From Chara braunii (taxonomy: Eukaryota; Streptophyta; Charophyceae; Charales; Characeae), in contig BFEA01000318.1 in NCBI GenBank assembly GCA_003427395.1, positions 840,329 through 861,381 on the forward strand: a stretch of DNA of 21,053 bases. Reading direction: 5' to 3'. Below the pieces are notes generated by a model, which saw only the letters and a list, made by a program, of their open reading frames with translations, did no database searches and was not told the DNA's origin. The position numbers and the translations under genes were made by a program. The number at the start of each line of letters is the position of its first letter. Position 1 is the first letter of the stretch. This document shows positions 1-9,975 of this stretch, piece after piece.

Positions 1-91
1 TCAAAGTGAAGGTGGCTGTGTTCGGGGATGACCATCCGCTTGCAGCGACGACCATTATTGGTGTAGAGACGAAACTCTCTCTTTTTCACAC

Positions 92-93
<2 letters not shown>

Positions 94-170
<77 letters not shown>

Positions 171-187
171 CACGCACACACATACAC
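94..187. repeat. (AC)n dinucleotide microsatellite
   Basis: Alternating AC runs without interruption from about 94 to 163. It continues to 187 with G or T substitutions at regular points (CACG and CATA interruptions). The frame that stays open across it encodes only a His-Thr repeat and is not a gene. The flanks 1-93 and 188-460 show nothing I can identify. Confidence 0.97.
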
Positions 188-460
188 ATGTAGTAGTGTA
201 CATTTCCATGTTCTAGCGATAAATTCATTCGATTTTGTTCATCCTATTGATGGAAGTACTATGAAGTCAGCCGCTAGATTGGAGACTCACCTGTTCGTAT
301 GAGCCTACTTTTCATTTTAATATATGTATTGAAAGGTCATGAGCCTACTCTATTTGTGATGTATGTTTGAAAGATCAAGAGCCTATGTTGTTTCTCCTCC
401 AAAAGTTGAAGCTTTGTTCATCCTGATGTTTGTCTTTGCTGTGTGAAAATGTAAAGACAT

Positions 461-836
461 CTCCTTGCCTACGTAGCACCGTGTTCGCGTTCGGAGGCAA
501 ACGCGAACATTTTCGCCCGAACGTGAACAAGCGCCCAAAACCCTCCGAACGCGAACATAAAAATTATTTATAAAAAAAAACACAAACGTTCTCAGAAAAA
601 TCTGAAAAAAGTATATGTTATGTAAAATAACAATACAAGCAATTTTTGCATTAGAGTCATTTCAAATTCGTAGCCAATCATGAGTTAAGAATCAAAAACC
701 GATTTTATTTTATTTTTTACGAAAAAAAATTATGTTCGTCCGAACATGTTCGTGAGCTGTTCCCTCGAACGCATGGACACATTCGCGCGAACGTGAAAAG
801 GCGAGAACATGTTTGTCGTGCTACGTAGCTCCTTGC
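461..836. mobile_element. hAT-like non-autonomous DNA transposon (MITE), with target-site duplications
   Basis: The element runs from 469 to 828 (360 bp). Its ends are perfect 11-bp terminal inverted repeats, CTACGTAGCAC at 469-479 and GTGCTACGTAG at 818-828. The 8-bp sequence CTCCTTGC flanks both sides (461-468 and 829-836), which is the duplication length typical of the hAT superfamily. A 9-bp reading (CTCCTTGCC, Mutator-like) is possible if the first base of the left repeat is given to the target, but it makes the termini asymmetric. Both subterminal regions are crowded with GTTCG/CGAAC motifs, like the transposase-binding clusters of hAT elements. The AT-rich middle has no coding capacity, so mobility would need a transposase from elsewhere. 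The unmutated duplication and termini suggest a fairly recent insertion. Confidence 0.85.
482..557. repeat. 16-bp perfect inverted repeat inside the left end of the MITE
   Basis: The 16 bases at 482-497 (starting TGTTCGCG) are the exact reverse complement of 542-557 (ending CGCGAACA), separated by 44 bases. The spacer holds further CGCGAAC and CGAACGTGAAC motifs. It could fold into a cruciform or serve as paired transposase-binding sites. The right end has related GTTCG motifs but no equally long perfect stem. Confidence 0.9.
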
Positions 837-900
837 CGATCAGTCTCACTCTTGGAACTGTTTTCATTATATATGTATATCAATCTGAAAAAAAATATTA

Positions 901-1383
901 TGACATATATAATTTATGGGTTAAGTCCAGATAGATTAGAAGTATGCGAGAAAAATCGTCAGTCGAGTCGACCTTAATGGTTAGTCGGTCCGGGAGATCA
1001 GTGCCCCGATGCCCGACACGTAAACGGGTCAGTCTTAGGCGTTCAACCGTGAATATAGCTATGCTATGATGATCGAGCAAACACGCTCGGATGACTTACC
1101 TCTGCGATTGCAAGTAAAAACCTTCGTACATGAGTCGGTAACTCAGCAGGGATACACCTACCTAAGGGTGGTGACAACCCCTCAGGTAGAGTCGAGTTGT
1201 ACCTCGTGGAGATCTGTCTTGTCGCAGGGAGCTGCGAGAGGTATAGCTGGCACACACGGTCAGAGTGGTATCTCCGCCGAGTCAAAAATAGTACCTTAAT
1301 CCTACGTGATACGTCTATGAGGTCCTATGCTCGCCGTAGGGTGTGGGACCGTTGTGCTCGACAGGTGGCGCCGCTGCCGGGAT
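901..1383 (+). mobile_element. Candidate LTR (901-1363) followed by a tRNA-Asp-type primer-binding site (1366-1383)
   Basis: TGGCGCCG at 1366-1373, then C, then TGCCGGG, matches the complement of the 3' end of plant tRNA-Asp apart from one T-to-C change. This primer site is common in plant Ty3/gypsy (Athila/Tat-type) retrotransposons. It lies two bases after a CA dinucleotide (1362-1363), the usual LTR end. The LTR start is a guess: TG at 901, preceded by TATTA. Inside, 1158-1189 folds as a stem (CTACCT with AGGTAG, GGGT with ACCC). No second LTR, polypurine tract or gag frame for this element was found, so it is a degraded or truncated copy. The primer site is better supported than the LTR boundaries. 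Confidence 0.5.
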
Positions 1384-1970
1384 CTCGCTTTCCAGCCAAG
1401 GTCCTCAGTGAACTAATTCGAGTATGGTAAAACGACGATCACGACAAAACGACAACATGTAAATAAGCTTATATAGTTTGTGATATATGAGTTGAACTTA
1501 CCTTTGACTAGACATTAAGAAGTTATGTGCAGAAGCGTGAAGTCACGTCGACAATGCAAGAGGATATCGCATTGTTCGGGACTTCGATTACCTACCAATG
1601 TCCTTAAAGACCGAACTAGGTTATAGGATGGCTAGACGTCTATGTCCAAAATGACAACTAGTAAGTGAGATAGTTTTACATGCAAGTTAGAAGTTAGGTT
1701 AGTGAACGATTTCAGAGAGGTATCTGTGTGTATTAGATCCTTCCTTCAGTTTACATACTCGGGGTAGCGTCTGCGGACTTAGGTTGTTGGGAGTTTAATG
1801 ACTCCATTGACTCTCTTAAACCACCACTACCCCAGCCGACCTAAAATGAACTTTCCTGGCCTTACGAACCGGGTTCTTAGGGGGATGAATTTTGATATCA
1901 TCCAAGGGCAAACGTTGTTCAGTTTATGTTTCTTCATAACATAGTTTGTTTTCAGATTTCATGGAGGACC
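1384..1970. other. Gene-free stretch, possibly decayed retrotransposon interior
   Basis: No open frame of useful length, no RNA gene and no clear repeat. Its position just after the primer-binding site suggests the interior of that element, but no gag or pol similarity is visible. Confidence 0.5.
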
Positions 1971-1995
1971 TTTTTTTTTTTTTTTTTTTTTTTTT
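1971..1995 (-). repeat. Poly(T) tract of 25 bases
   Basis: An uninterrupted run of 25 T. Read on the minus strand it is a poly(A) tail, so the sequence to its right (from 1996) may be a retroposed RNA whose 3' end is at this tract. No flanking target-site duplication or internal Pol III promoter boxes could be identified, so a simple homopolymer expansion is equally possible. Confidence 0.9.
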
Positions 1996-2570
1996 GTCGT
2001 TTGGGCTCGGACAGTCTGCCAGGGGAGGATGTCCGACCGGTTTTTCGAGCGGACAACCTCGGACGGTCAGGGGGGTCCCACACATCCGATTAGGTAACCT
2101 AGCCAAAAAATATGTAAATTTGATATCCTGCGGATTAGGTCGTGATATTTCCTGGGAAAATATAAAAAACCTGAAAAACAAAACTTTAGACGATGAAGTA
2201 AATGTCGTGCCGTTTCGTCACATTTTTCATTTTTGTTGCTATACCAAGGACGGGCCAACGGGAAAAGAAACCGAACTTTCGCGATTTTTTATGATCAGAA
2301 GGATGACCCAACAACTTTGAAAATTCGAGGGTCCGTAGATTTTGTCCTGATCTTTACATGAAAAATATTTTAAAAAATAAAAAGAAATTATTTGAACCGC
2401 GAAATAAATCCCTGGGGTAATTCGACGTATTTTCGAATTTTATCACTCCGCCAGTTCCCCCCTCTGTACTACCGGTAGCCCTCATGGACATGTGCTACCG
2501 GTTCCCCCTTATTTATGACGACGGGGGTAGTGGTGGTTTAAACTCTTAAGGTTCAATAGGAGATAGATGT
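1996..2570. other. Gene-free stretch with repeated GGAC/GTCC motifs
   Basis: The first 100 bases carry several CGGAC/GTCCG motifs that can pair (CGGACA with TGTCCG). Frames open across 1946-2320 on the plus strand begin in the T tract and look non-coding. Nothing else is recognised apart from the hairpin at 2471-2502. Confidence 0.5.
2471..2502. repeat. Perfect 9-bp inverted repeat (hairpin)
   Basis: ACCGGTAGC at 2471-2479 is the exact reverse complement of GCTACCGGT at 2494-2502, with a 14-base loop that itself contains CATG twice. No T run follows directly, so there is no reason to call it a terminator. Confidence 0.8.
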
Positions 2571-2672
2571 GTGACTAACTGTTTTATTTTTAGCCAATAT
2601 ACACTAACTTAAGTCAGACGTATGACTAACTGTTCTATTTATTTTTAGCTAGTGTACACTTGACTTAAGTCA
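2571..2672. repeat. Two-copy tandem repeat, period about 51 bp
   Basis: Copies start at 2571 and 2622. Both contain TGACTAACTGTT, then TTTTTAGC, TACACT and CTTAAGTCA, with small indels. This is a local duplication in AT-rich DNA. Confidence 0.8.
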
Positions 2673-3968
2673 ACTTTGCTTTCGTATTGTTTTCCTTGTC
2701 TATATTTCCTTAGCTATAGGGTTATGATAGACTTTCGTTCATTACGCAATAACATTGTTCACACAATATATAACATACCACCTTACAAGGTAAAGGACAC
2801 GCCACATCAGTGATATGTATCGATAATAAAAACGTCAATAATAGTTATATAAGTTTACATGTCGTAACGCATAATCTTTCCGTCTCGATTTTTTTAAAAT
2901 GATCGTTATGAATAGTTTAACTATCAAGGTCATATCTTCATCTTGCATTTAAGTTACTTCTCGTGCAAAATAATAAATACTCAGTCCTAAGATTATTTTA
3001 GATGAAAATTGTGAGAGACTTGTTTTTCGACTCTCTCATATAAGGATCAAGGTTAGTATGGGTATGAATCCCTAATAGTTATAAAATCTATAATATAACT
3101 GTGTCCAATATCTTAAGGATACCCTTGTCATCAACCCCAGTATAGTTAGGCTCGTTGGCGACAATGTAAACTTGTGATAATCATCCCAAGTAGTGTCTTT
3201 AAACACTCGAAGCGTAATCTACGAGAGTAATCATTGTTACATGTTGGAGAGACCTTGATACATGCCTCCCTTCATATATACTTCACATAGTATTGTTGTT
3301 TCACCTTTTATACCTCATGACTCAATGTGGTCTACTGATGACAAGTGTGTTAGTAGCAAAAAGTGAAATGGGGGATGCAAGGATGGGGGGGAAACCCTTA
3401 GAAGAGGATGACATGTTAATCATCGAAACTTGGTATCAGAGACGTTACGACTACGAGGTGATTCGTAATCCTTTATGCTTATTAAGTCACGATGCAATTT
3501 CTACATTGACATCTATATTCACCTTTGTCTAAACCATCAATTGAACGTCCATGTCAGCAGTAAGTTGTTATTTTATATTCTCATTAGACTGTAGACAACC
3601 TTGACAATTATGATGGAAGACAAGCTTAGTAATATTACTTTCCAGCCACCTGTATGCAAGTTTTACTTGCCATCTCTGATGTTATCTCTTGCTTTGATTC
3701 AAGTTTCGTTATTTACTTAAATTATTAGTTTGACGAGTCTTTAATGCATTGATTAATCTTGAATGTCGGTGACTGTTTTACAAGTAGGATGACTCCATAT
3801 CTACTGCTCACTATCATGGTTTATCCTCCATGTACCTTGAATCTATTATGAAAGTTATAACGTCATAATAAGTGATTCCTAATAAGCTCAGATTATTCGA
3901 GTAAATTGAAACACTAGATCATAGCGTCTATTTCTCATTAGCACGTCATGTTTCTGCTGACTTTGGTT
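2673..3968. other. AT-rich gene-free stretch
   Basis: No convincing coding region. The longest plus-strand frame (3293-3532, 79 codons) has no recognisable domain and overlaps a primer-binding-site-like motif at 3431-3441. The last few dozen bases before 3969 do not carry the polypurine tract that precedes the later unit boundaries. Confidence 0.5.
3431..3441 (+). other. Sequence matching an initiator-tRNA-Met primer-binding site
   Basis: TGGTATCAGAG is an exact 11-base complement of the 3' end of plant initiator tRNA-Met, the most common primer site of plant LTR retrotransposons. The next base is A rather than the usual C. No CA-ending LTR directly abuts it and no matching second LTR was found, so it may be a relic or chance. 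Confidence 0.35.
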
Positions 3969-4196
3969 TGATGCGACCCTCGGACTGATCAAAACACTTA
4001 AAATGTTTATTATAGCGATGTGTCAAGTCAAATGATTGAACTAATCGACATAGCTAGTAATCGAACGAGAGATCTTTTAACCATCAACAAGCAAAGAGGG
4101 AGATAGTTAACTTAATCTGACCTTACTTATACTTATGCTTGCCCAATTCTCATGTTTGATAGCTCAATCATTGTCCTTATTATCTCATCCCTTTCT

Positions 4197-4327
4197 AGTT
4201 CCTGCTTAGCGTTGCTCGCATCATGATTTCCTTAATCGTATTGACGCATTGTGTTAACTTATAGTTTCTGCTTAGCGTTGCTCACATCATGATTTTCTTA
4301 ATCATATTGGAGCTTTGTGTTAACTTA
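4197..4327. repeat. 65-bp tandem duplication inside unit 1
   Basis: Two adjacent copies, each containing CTGCTTAGCGTTGCTC, CATCATGATTT, CTTAATC and TGTGTTAACTTAT. Unit 2 carries the same pair, split by the 6.56-kb insertion at the junction between the copies, so the duplication predates the tandem arrangement. Confidence 0.85.
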
Positions 4328-6940
4328 TGTATTGCATTATTGTATCTCTTACTTATTAACTTCTACTAAACATAGGTTCGCGAGTGTTATATTATCTATA
4401 AGTAAATATTCATTCGGTGTCCCGCCTAAGACACACAAGTAAGGAATCGGCTCAGGAAGACGGGGTCAAACAGGAAGGTCACCGTATGGGCCAATCTACT
4501 TCACAAGAAAGAAAAAAAAGAAGAGAAAGGAGATGGTATGTGATTGTGTGGTTATCAATGTGACGAACACAAACACACGACCTCCTCTGGTGAAGTGACT
4601 TAGTACTTTTTGCAAAGAATATTATATTGTTTTTTACCATGCTTTAAATTATTTTTTCTGTGTAAGATTATCCACCTTCCATATCCATCATACCTCATTC
4701 TTGATACTTAACTGTCTTTCTTCAACTATCTCGCCTTGTATTTTCACCGCCATCGTACGTCCTGATCCACCATTCGTTTTGTAAGTTGTACCAATGAATC
4801 ATTACTTATGTATTATACTTACATCTTTCCTTTTATGCGATAACGATTTATGCAGGTTTGTCTCTTAACCCCCGTATAGGGGGATTGTTTGAAAGACAAA
4901 CATAGAGGGATCGGGTGTTGCTTGTCCTAAGCTAACTAAACTGAAATGCTAGTTCTAATGAGGTTAGAATCTCTTATCCAGACCATTGTCAAAAATTTAG
5001 GAAGGACTAGATCGGATTGACTTAAAGAATGATTCTCACACCGCGAAGATTAACGTAATATTATCTTTCTTTTGTGTCTCATCATTATAGTACCTATCTT
5101 GAATGACAGGAAAAAAGTTTCATTAGGGTAGAAAAAGAGACATGTTGTGTACTATTAGTTTCATTTTGAAGTTATATTACGTATATAATAACGAATATAC
5201 CTCTTGAACCTTGAGGTGTATAACAGTTAGACTACCTACTTGAAAACCACGCATGTTCGCAAGGTGATGTGTCATGTATTCCGATTATAAGATTGTAAAT
5301 TTAAACTAACCATTTTGATTATTGCTCACAGGATCTGAATCGATCATCCAATCCATAGAGCTATATGATATAGGTCATGATGATAGACTCGATCTCTCGA
5401 TAACAGTCAAACTTAAAAAATTGTATCGTGCAATATATGATTTTTGGACTATCTATTTAAAATAACTACCCTCTCTGAAAGCCTACTGATTGTAGTGAAC
5501 CTATGAGAATATGTAGAGTTGTTTAATTGTCGTTATTATATTATAGCAAAGGCATTTACTTAATATGTACGTTTAAGTGGTAGTGAATTAACATATAGCT
5601 GGTGTATTCTTATACAAAAATCCTCAACATTTTGTATAACTTTCGAAAGTAATCTTAGAAAAACTGATCATAATCATAGTATGGGATGATATTAGTACAG
5701 AAATAAAATAAAGGTAAGTAATACTATGCTTAGTTATTTCAATAGTTAGAGGCCGACTAGTTAGTATTAATATGACTATAACATTATGACAATGCGATAT
5801 AAATTTTAATTGGTGTGAGTGTTAATTGAAAAAATATTTAACCCTTAGAAGATTATGAAATATAAATTAATTATTTTATTGTCCACTTATTGATTGATTG
5901 ATCCTTAGGGACAAATCGTATAACGACTGTAATATTAGGTCACCTACTTGAAAAATATGGATCCGTTGGAGGTTGTATATAATAGAATATGGTAATCAAG
6001 TAGCTTTAGAAGTCATTGCATAAATAGTCCGATTAAATGTATCTGATTTTTTAAAAATATATAAATAGGCTTAGACTTTATCGATTGGTTACACATTGAA
6101 AATTGTATCATGGGATTATCTACTTAAATAACTATCTCCTTTAATACTATACTCAATCTAATCAGAGTATGAGAGTATCCACTTAAGGGTTATCCAACGC
6201 CTAATTACTGTATTATATAAAGATTGATAAAACTTTTTATTCTCAGTATGGTAAATGTGAATGACTGTGTATAAATGAATGTATGTGGGAATGAATAATA
6301 CATGTTTCAAGTGATGTATCATTGTGTGTCTTGTTCTTTGTTGAGTGAAATTTGTGACTTGTTATGTAAGCATATTTGTTGAATGTTTGATGTATGTTTG
6401 TGTATGTCTGGATATGTTATGAATCGCTTTGTTTAATAAGGGTAAAAAAACTGTACGAAACCCTCATTCAGTATGAAGCTTAAGGTGAATGAAGTGACCA
6501 ACCGTTGAAGGGAAGAAATTCTCTCAAGGGAGGTCAGCATGCAAAATCGTCCTTTGAAAGATTCCAACATCGATTGATTTTGTTTTTTAGCGACTTAAAG
6601 AGAGTATAGTAAAGTCTTGTATGTGGTAGTGAGACTCACGCCGGAACAATGTTTATGGTCCATAGTGAGGTGTTGTCACTTTTTCTTGCAAAAGGGGAAA
6701 TAATTATACTATCATTGAAAAGGAGGAAGGTGTTTCATACCTTGTCTGGACTTAAATAAAAAGTAAGGCAATTACAGGTTGGCATGAACAAATTTTGGAG
6801 TGATGAACTAAAATTGGTTTCTGTTTTGTGGGTCCACCACACTTCGAAGAGGTACGATCTTATCAACTTAGACTTAGAAGAATATGAATGAGGTTGTCAT
6901 TCTTTGTCCGATGAAACCGTCAAGGTACGAGCATGGAAAT

Positions 6941-6950
6941 CGGAGGGAGA
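6941..6950 (+). other. Polypurine tract at the unit 1 / unit 2 junction
   Basis: CGGAGGGAGA immediately precedes TGTGATGAGACTC. The same tract and junction recur at 16073-16082 at the end of unit 2. In LTR retrotransposons this tract primes plus-strand synthesis just before the 3' LTR. This is the main reason for reading the units as LTR-derived. Confidence 0.55.
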
Positions 6951-7236
6951 TGTGATGAGACTCAATCCTAAAGTGGGGAACGCTTAAAACTTTCATTGTA
7001 GCGACGTGTCAACCCAAATGATTGAACTAATCTCCATAGCTAATGACCGAACGAGAGATCTTTTTACTATCAACAAGCAGAGAGGGAGATAGTTAACTTA
7101 ATCTGACCTTTCTTATACTTATGCTTGCCCAATTCCAATGTTTGATAGCCTGATCATTGTCCTTACTATCTTACCCTTACCTAGTTCTTGCTTAGCGTTG
7201 CTTGCATCATGGTTTCCTTAATCATATTGACGCATT
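6951..7236 (+). mobile_element. Start of unit 2 (LTR-like), interrupted at 7236
   Basis: Homologous to 3969-4253 of unit 1, including the shared strings GAACGAGAGATCTTTT and GAGGGAGATAGTTAACTTAA. Homology stops after GACGCATT at 7236 and resumes at 13797, which marks an insertion rather than a natural end. Confidence 0.75.
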
Positions 7237-7797
7237 CTCGAGCACATCGGTACGGCACCGCACAGGGCAGCGCAGGACCCTCTTGGCCGCGTCACGCAGA
7301 AGTTAATTTAAATCCTTCGTCGCAAATATACATGGAGCTTCGGCAAACCGCTCCGGCCGAGTGCGACAGCCATACCTCCCGCGAGCCCCTACGACAGGAT
7401 AGGGCCTACGCGAGGCACGACTTACCTCCACCTTACGGGAGCTGTCACCTCCCTTCGGTGGGCGTATCCCCGCCGAGCTACCAGTCCACAGTACGAAAGC
7501 TAATCAGTTGGAATCGCAGAGGTGGACCAGCCGAGTGCGTTTCTCGTTCGCTGTAGCATAGGGGGTACGCGCGGTAATACGCCTCTATTGGACCCGCGCG
7601 CGAACCGACATCCTCGGGGGGCTGAGGTCCTAAGCGCGGCCTGTCGTCGGTCGACTAGGACGTAGCCCACTCACCACGCATACACCACTCCACAAACACA
7701 AAAATAAAACGCACGCACACACACACGTCGAACAACGCGACTACGCTCCTAGTCCCTTCAGTAGCCATCTCATAACTTCCCCATGCAAAAATCGGAT

Positions 7798-7866
7798 AGG
7801 CGTCCCGCGCGAGGCTGTGTATAAAACCGCGCGGACGCAGGACTAACTCATACCGACTCGCAATGC
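7798..7866. repeat. TATA-containing repeat, copy 1
   Basis: A segment of about 70 bp, related to 8352-8427, centred on TATAAAACCGCGCGG at 7820-7834. The copies share CGCGCG upstream, then TATAAA, CCGCGCGG, CAGG, ATACC and ATGC in the same order. It resembles a duplicated core promoter, but no transcript or downstream gene supports that. Confidence 0.5.
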
Positions 7867-8351
7867 AAGCGTACGCAGCAGCCGCAATGATGGCATAATA
7901 TGTAGTACCCATATTAATGCGGTCCTCGTTATCCTCGAGGGTCGCATTCGACACTCAAGTGTCGGCTGATACACGCTTTGAGGGTTAATCTCTCGACGCT
8001 GGACAACCGCCACGCGCGGTTGAAGACCACACACCCTCTTCTGAACTCTATGCAAAACGGGTGGTATACAGATCCATACCTGTGGTGGCAATCGTTTCTT
8101 GCCGCCCTGAAGATGAGCCCCACTCCAGGCCCGGACACGAGTCAAGGGGTTTGACTTTGACAGCTGCCACGGATTACAACGTCCAACCATAATAATCCCC
8201 AAAAGCAAATGTAGGTTGAAGGTCTCCCTGCCCCAGAAATCACTATCTTGGGTACCCCCGCTTTTCTTACGGTTGGCTCCACGGCCTATGCCAACGCTGA
8301 ACGCTCGGGCGCCCGGTCGGGTCTCTCGATCCCATAACTGCAGGCCATAGG

Positions 8352-8427
8352 ACGGCGAATTGTCGCGCGTAAGATTTTGATATAAAGCCGCGCGGTTACA
8401 GGCCCGTCCTATACCAACCGGCGATGC
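8352..8427. repeat. TATA-containing repeat, copy 2
   Basis: Partner of 7798-7866, centred on TATAAAGCCGCGCGG at 8381-8395. The two copies are diverged outside the TATA and CCGCGCGG core, so the core may be the conserved part. Confidence 0.5.
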
Positions 8428-8455
8428 TAGTCATATGTGGTAATCGCGGCCCCGA

Positions 8456-8529
8456 CCTCGCGATATTGAATGGCTGAAGGAATACATCGTGAGAGGTTAC
8501 CCCTCACGATATTGAACGGCTGAAGGACA
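8456..8529. repeat. 46-bp tandem repeat, about 1.6 copies
   Basis: CCTCGCGATATTGAATGGC at 8456 recurs as CCTCACGATATTGAACGGC at 8502, each followed by TGAAGGA. The minus-strand frames through here (8427-8761) read plausibly as protein but match nothing I recognise. Confidence 0.8.
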
Positions 8530-9450
8530 TGTCGTTCAACCCTCGCGACCTCTCCGCCCTCAGGGTTGGGCGTCTCGACGGGCAGGGCAGATAGGCTCTG
8601 CGCGAGGGAAGACTCCTCCTCTGCTTGGGATGTCCTGGACAAGGACCTTGAATCCCAAGAAACCCCCAAGAAGCAATCAAGAAAAAGGAAGGGTTTTCCC
8701 TATGCCCCTCAGGCTTAACCTTTGAGTAGGCTTTTAACACGGGGCCCCTTAGGCTACGCAAGCATTAACCCCAGGTACACCCATGCATGCATATATAAAT
8801 GAATAAGTATGTGACGATCACTTCTCACAGTCTGAGTGGGGTTCCTTACAGCCATATGCATGTAGGAGATCGCAGGCTATCAAATCCAAAGACTAAGCTA
8901 CAGCACACACCTGCAATCACATCAAAAAGTCAAACGACAGTCCACACACTACACGGAGTCAACCCCAACCATCCTCGACAAGCCCCAACCTCCTGTCCAG
9001 CCAACCATAATTAAATACTCAGCACCTTTGTTAAATGACCATTCAATAAAAGTCCGGGTGAAACCTTAATGAAACAATAAAACCCACCAGGGCTAAAGTC
9101 TTTTAGGTTGAGTACGGAGGGTGAGTTGGAATTGAGTCGTAGACCGACAAATCGGCAAACCGACCTGTTATCAATGATAACAGAAGACGATCCTCAATGG
9201 ATCAACTGAATCTAGTCCAAGTCCTGAGTCAGATCGATCAAGATGGCCTGTAATACAAGACAGGTCAACACCCAAGACTAAACCTGTAAGTCCTGTGAGG
9301 AATACCCTCTATATCGTTGTCTCACCCAAACTCCAGCTAGCCAACCAGATCTAAGTCTACTTCTAGTTAGTGCCCAAGGAAAGGGTAGACCCTTGGCTGG
9401 ATCTCCTCTATACAGAGTGGATTGCTAAAATCAGTCACCTGTCATAATAT
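8530..9450. other. Gene-free stretch
   Basis: No coding region, RNA gene or clear repeat seen. ATGCATGCATATATAAAT at 8783-8800 is only a short AT-rich string with a TATA-like part. Confidence 0.5.
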
Positions 9451-9775
9451 AATTTAACTCCTCTAAACTAAAGGAAATTTTGGCGGCACTTCCCGTATGA
9501 AAACTGCCTTTCCAGAATTTATACAGGTCCGAATATGAAAACTAACGTAGTCTTTGACTTTCCATGGCTCAATTTTTGTCGAACTCCCTGGATTGGTAAA
9601 AATTTGGGCAACACTCCCTTTAGAAAAGGAGACTTCCCAGATTTCTACCAAGCCATATATGAACTCCAGACAAGTCGAACTTTGGAAAGTCAACTTTTGA
9701 CTAACTCCTTGGATTTGTAGAAATTTCGGCAACGCTTCCCGTAGAAAAAGTGGTTTACCAAGATTTATACAAGCC
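9451..9775. repeat. 123-bp tandem repeat, about 2.6 copies
   Basis: Three copies of a 56-bp module start near 9475, 9598 and 9720. Each has AAATTT, then GGC or GGGC, a CCC-containing stretch, TAGAAAA or TATGAAAA, a purine-rich part, CCAGA or CAAGA, and TTTATACA or TTTCTACC. The intervening sequence, ending ACTCC followed by TGGATT, also repeats. The pattern of short C-rich motifs reminds me of a repeat type widespread in plant non-coding retroelements, but I cannot name it. Frames across it are not coding. Confidence 0.75.
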
Positions 9776-9975
9776 TATCGCTCTAGCACATGGCGAGCCA
9801 CTAAAGCGACTACCTATCAAACTGAAACTCAGACTAGGTAGTGATTTCATTCAGCCACATGCAAGCCAAACCACAAAGGTAAGTACTCTCACCAGCCTCA
9901 AGTGAATTTAGAAATCAATAGTTCATAGTCTTTCAATGATTTAGTCTCTTATACCCTGCTTACATAGGGCATTGA

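Larger units (their letters stand above)
3969..6950 (+). mobile_element. Unit 1 of a tandem non-coding LTR-like element (2984-bp period)
   Basis: The unit begins TGATGCGACCC at 3969 and its homologue begins TGTGATGAGACTC at 6951. Sequence from about 4000 to 4260 reappears at about 6985-7236. Sequence from about 4262 to 6950 reappears at 13797-16081, at roughly 85-90 percent identity by eye. The unit ends in the polypurine run CGGAGGGAGA directly before the next TG, the layout of a polypurine tract followed by an LTR. No frame longer than about 60 codons exists in it, so it is non-coding, like a LARD-type element or a large satellite unit. I could not locate its primer-binding site or the 3' edge of its LTR, so calling it an LTR retrotransposon is an inference. 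Confidence 0.6.

Noticed and set aside
6-302. 98-codon open frame at the left edge
   Set aside because: Its middle is a His-Thr repeat translated from the AC microsatellite, with no coding character on either side.
1996-2100. SINE with tRNA-like promoter next to the poly(T) tract
   Set aside because: No convincing A box or B box on the minus strand and no target-site duplication found.
7655-8208. Overlapping minus-strand frames of about 100-120 codons in the GC-richer block
   Set aside because: Three overlapping frames of similar length with no domain or conserved-looking segment; expected by chance at this GC content.
8427-8761. Minus-strand frame with a gag-like look (SQAEEESSLAQSLSALPVET)
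   Set aside because: Reads plausibly as protein but is only 80 codons, matches nothing I recognise and overlaps a tandem repeat.
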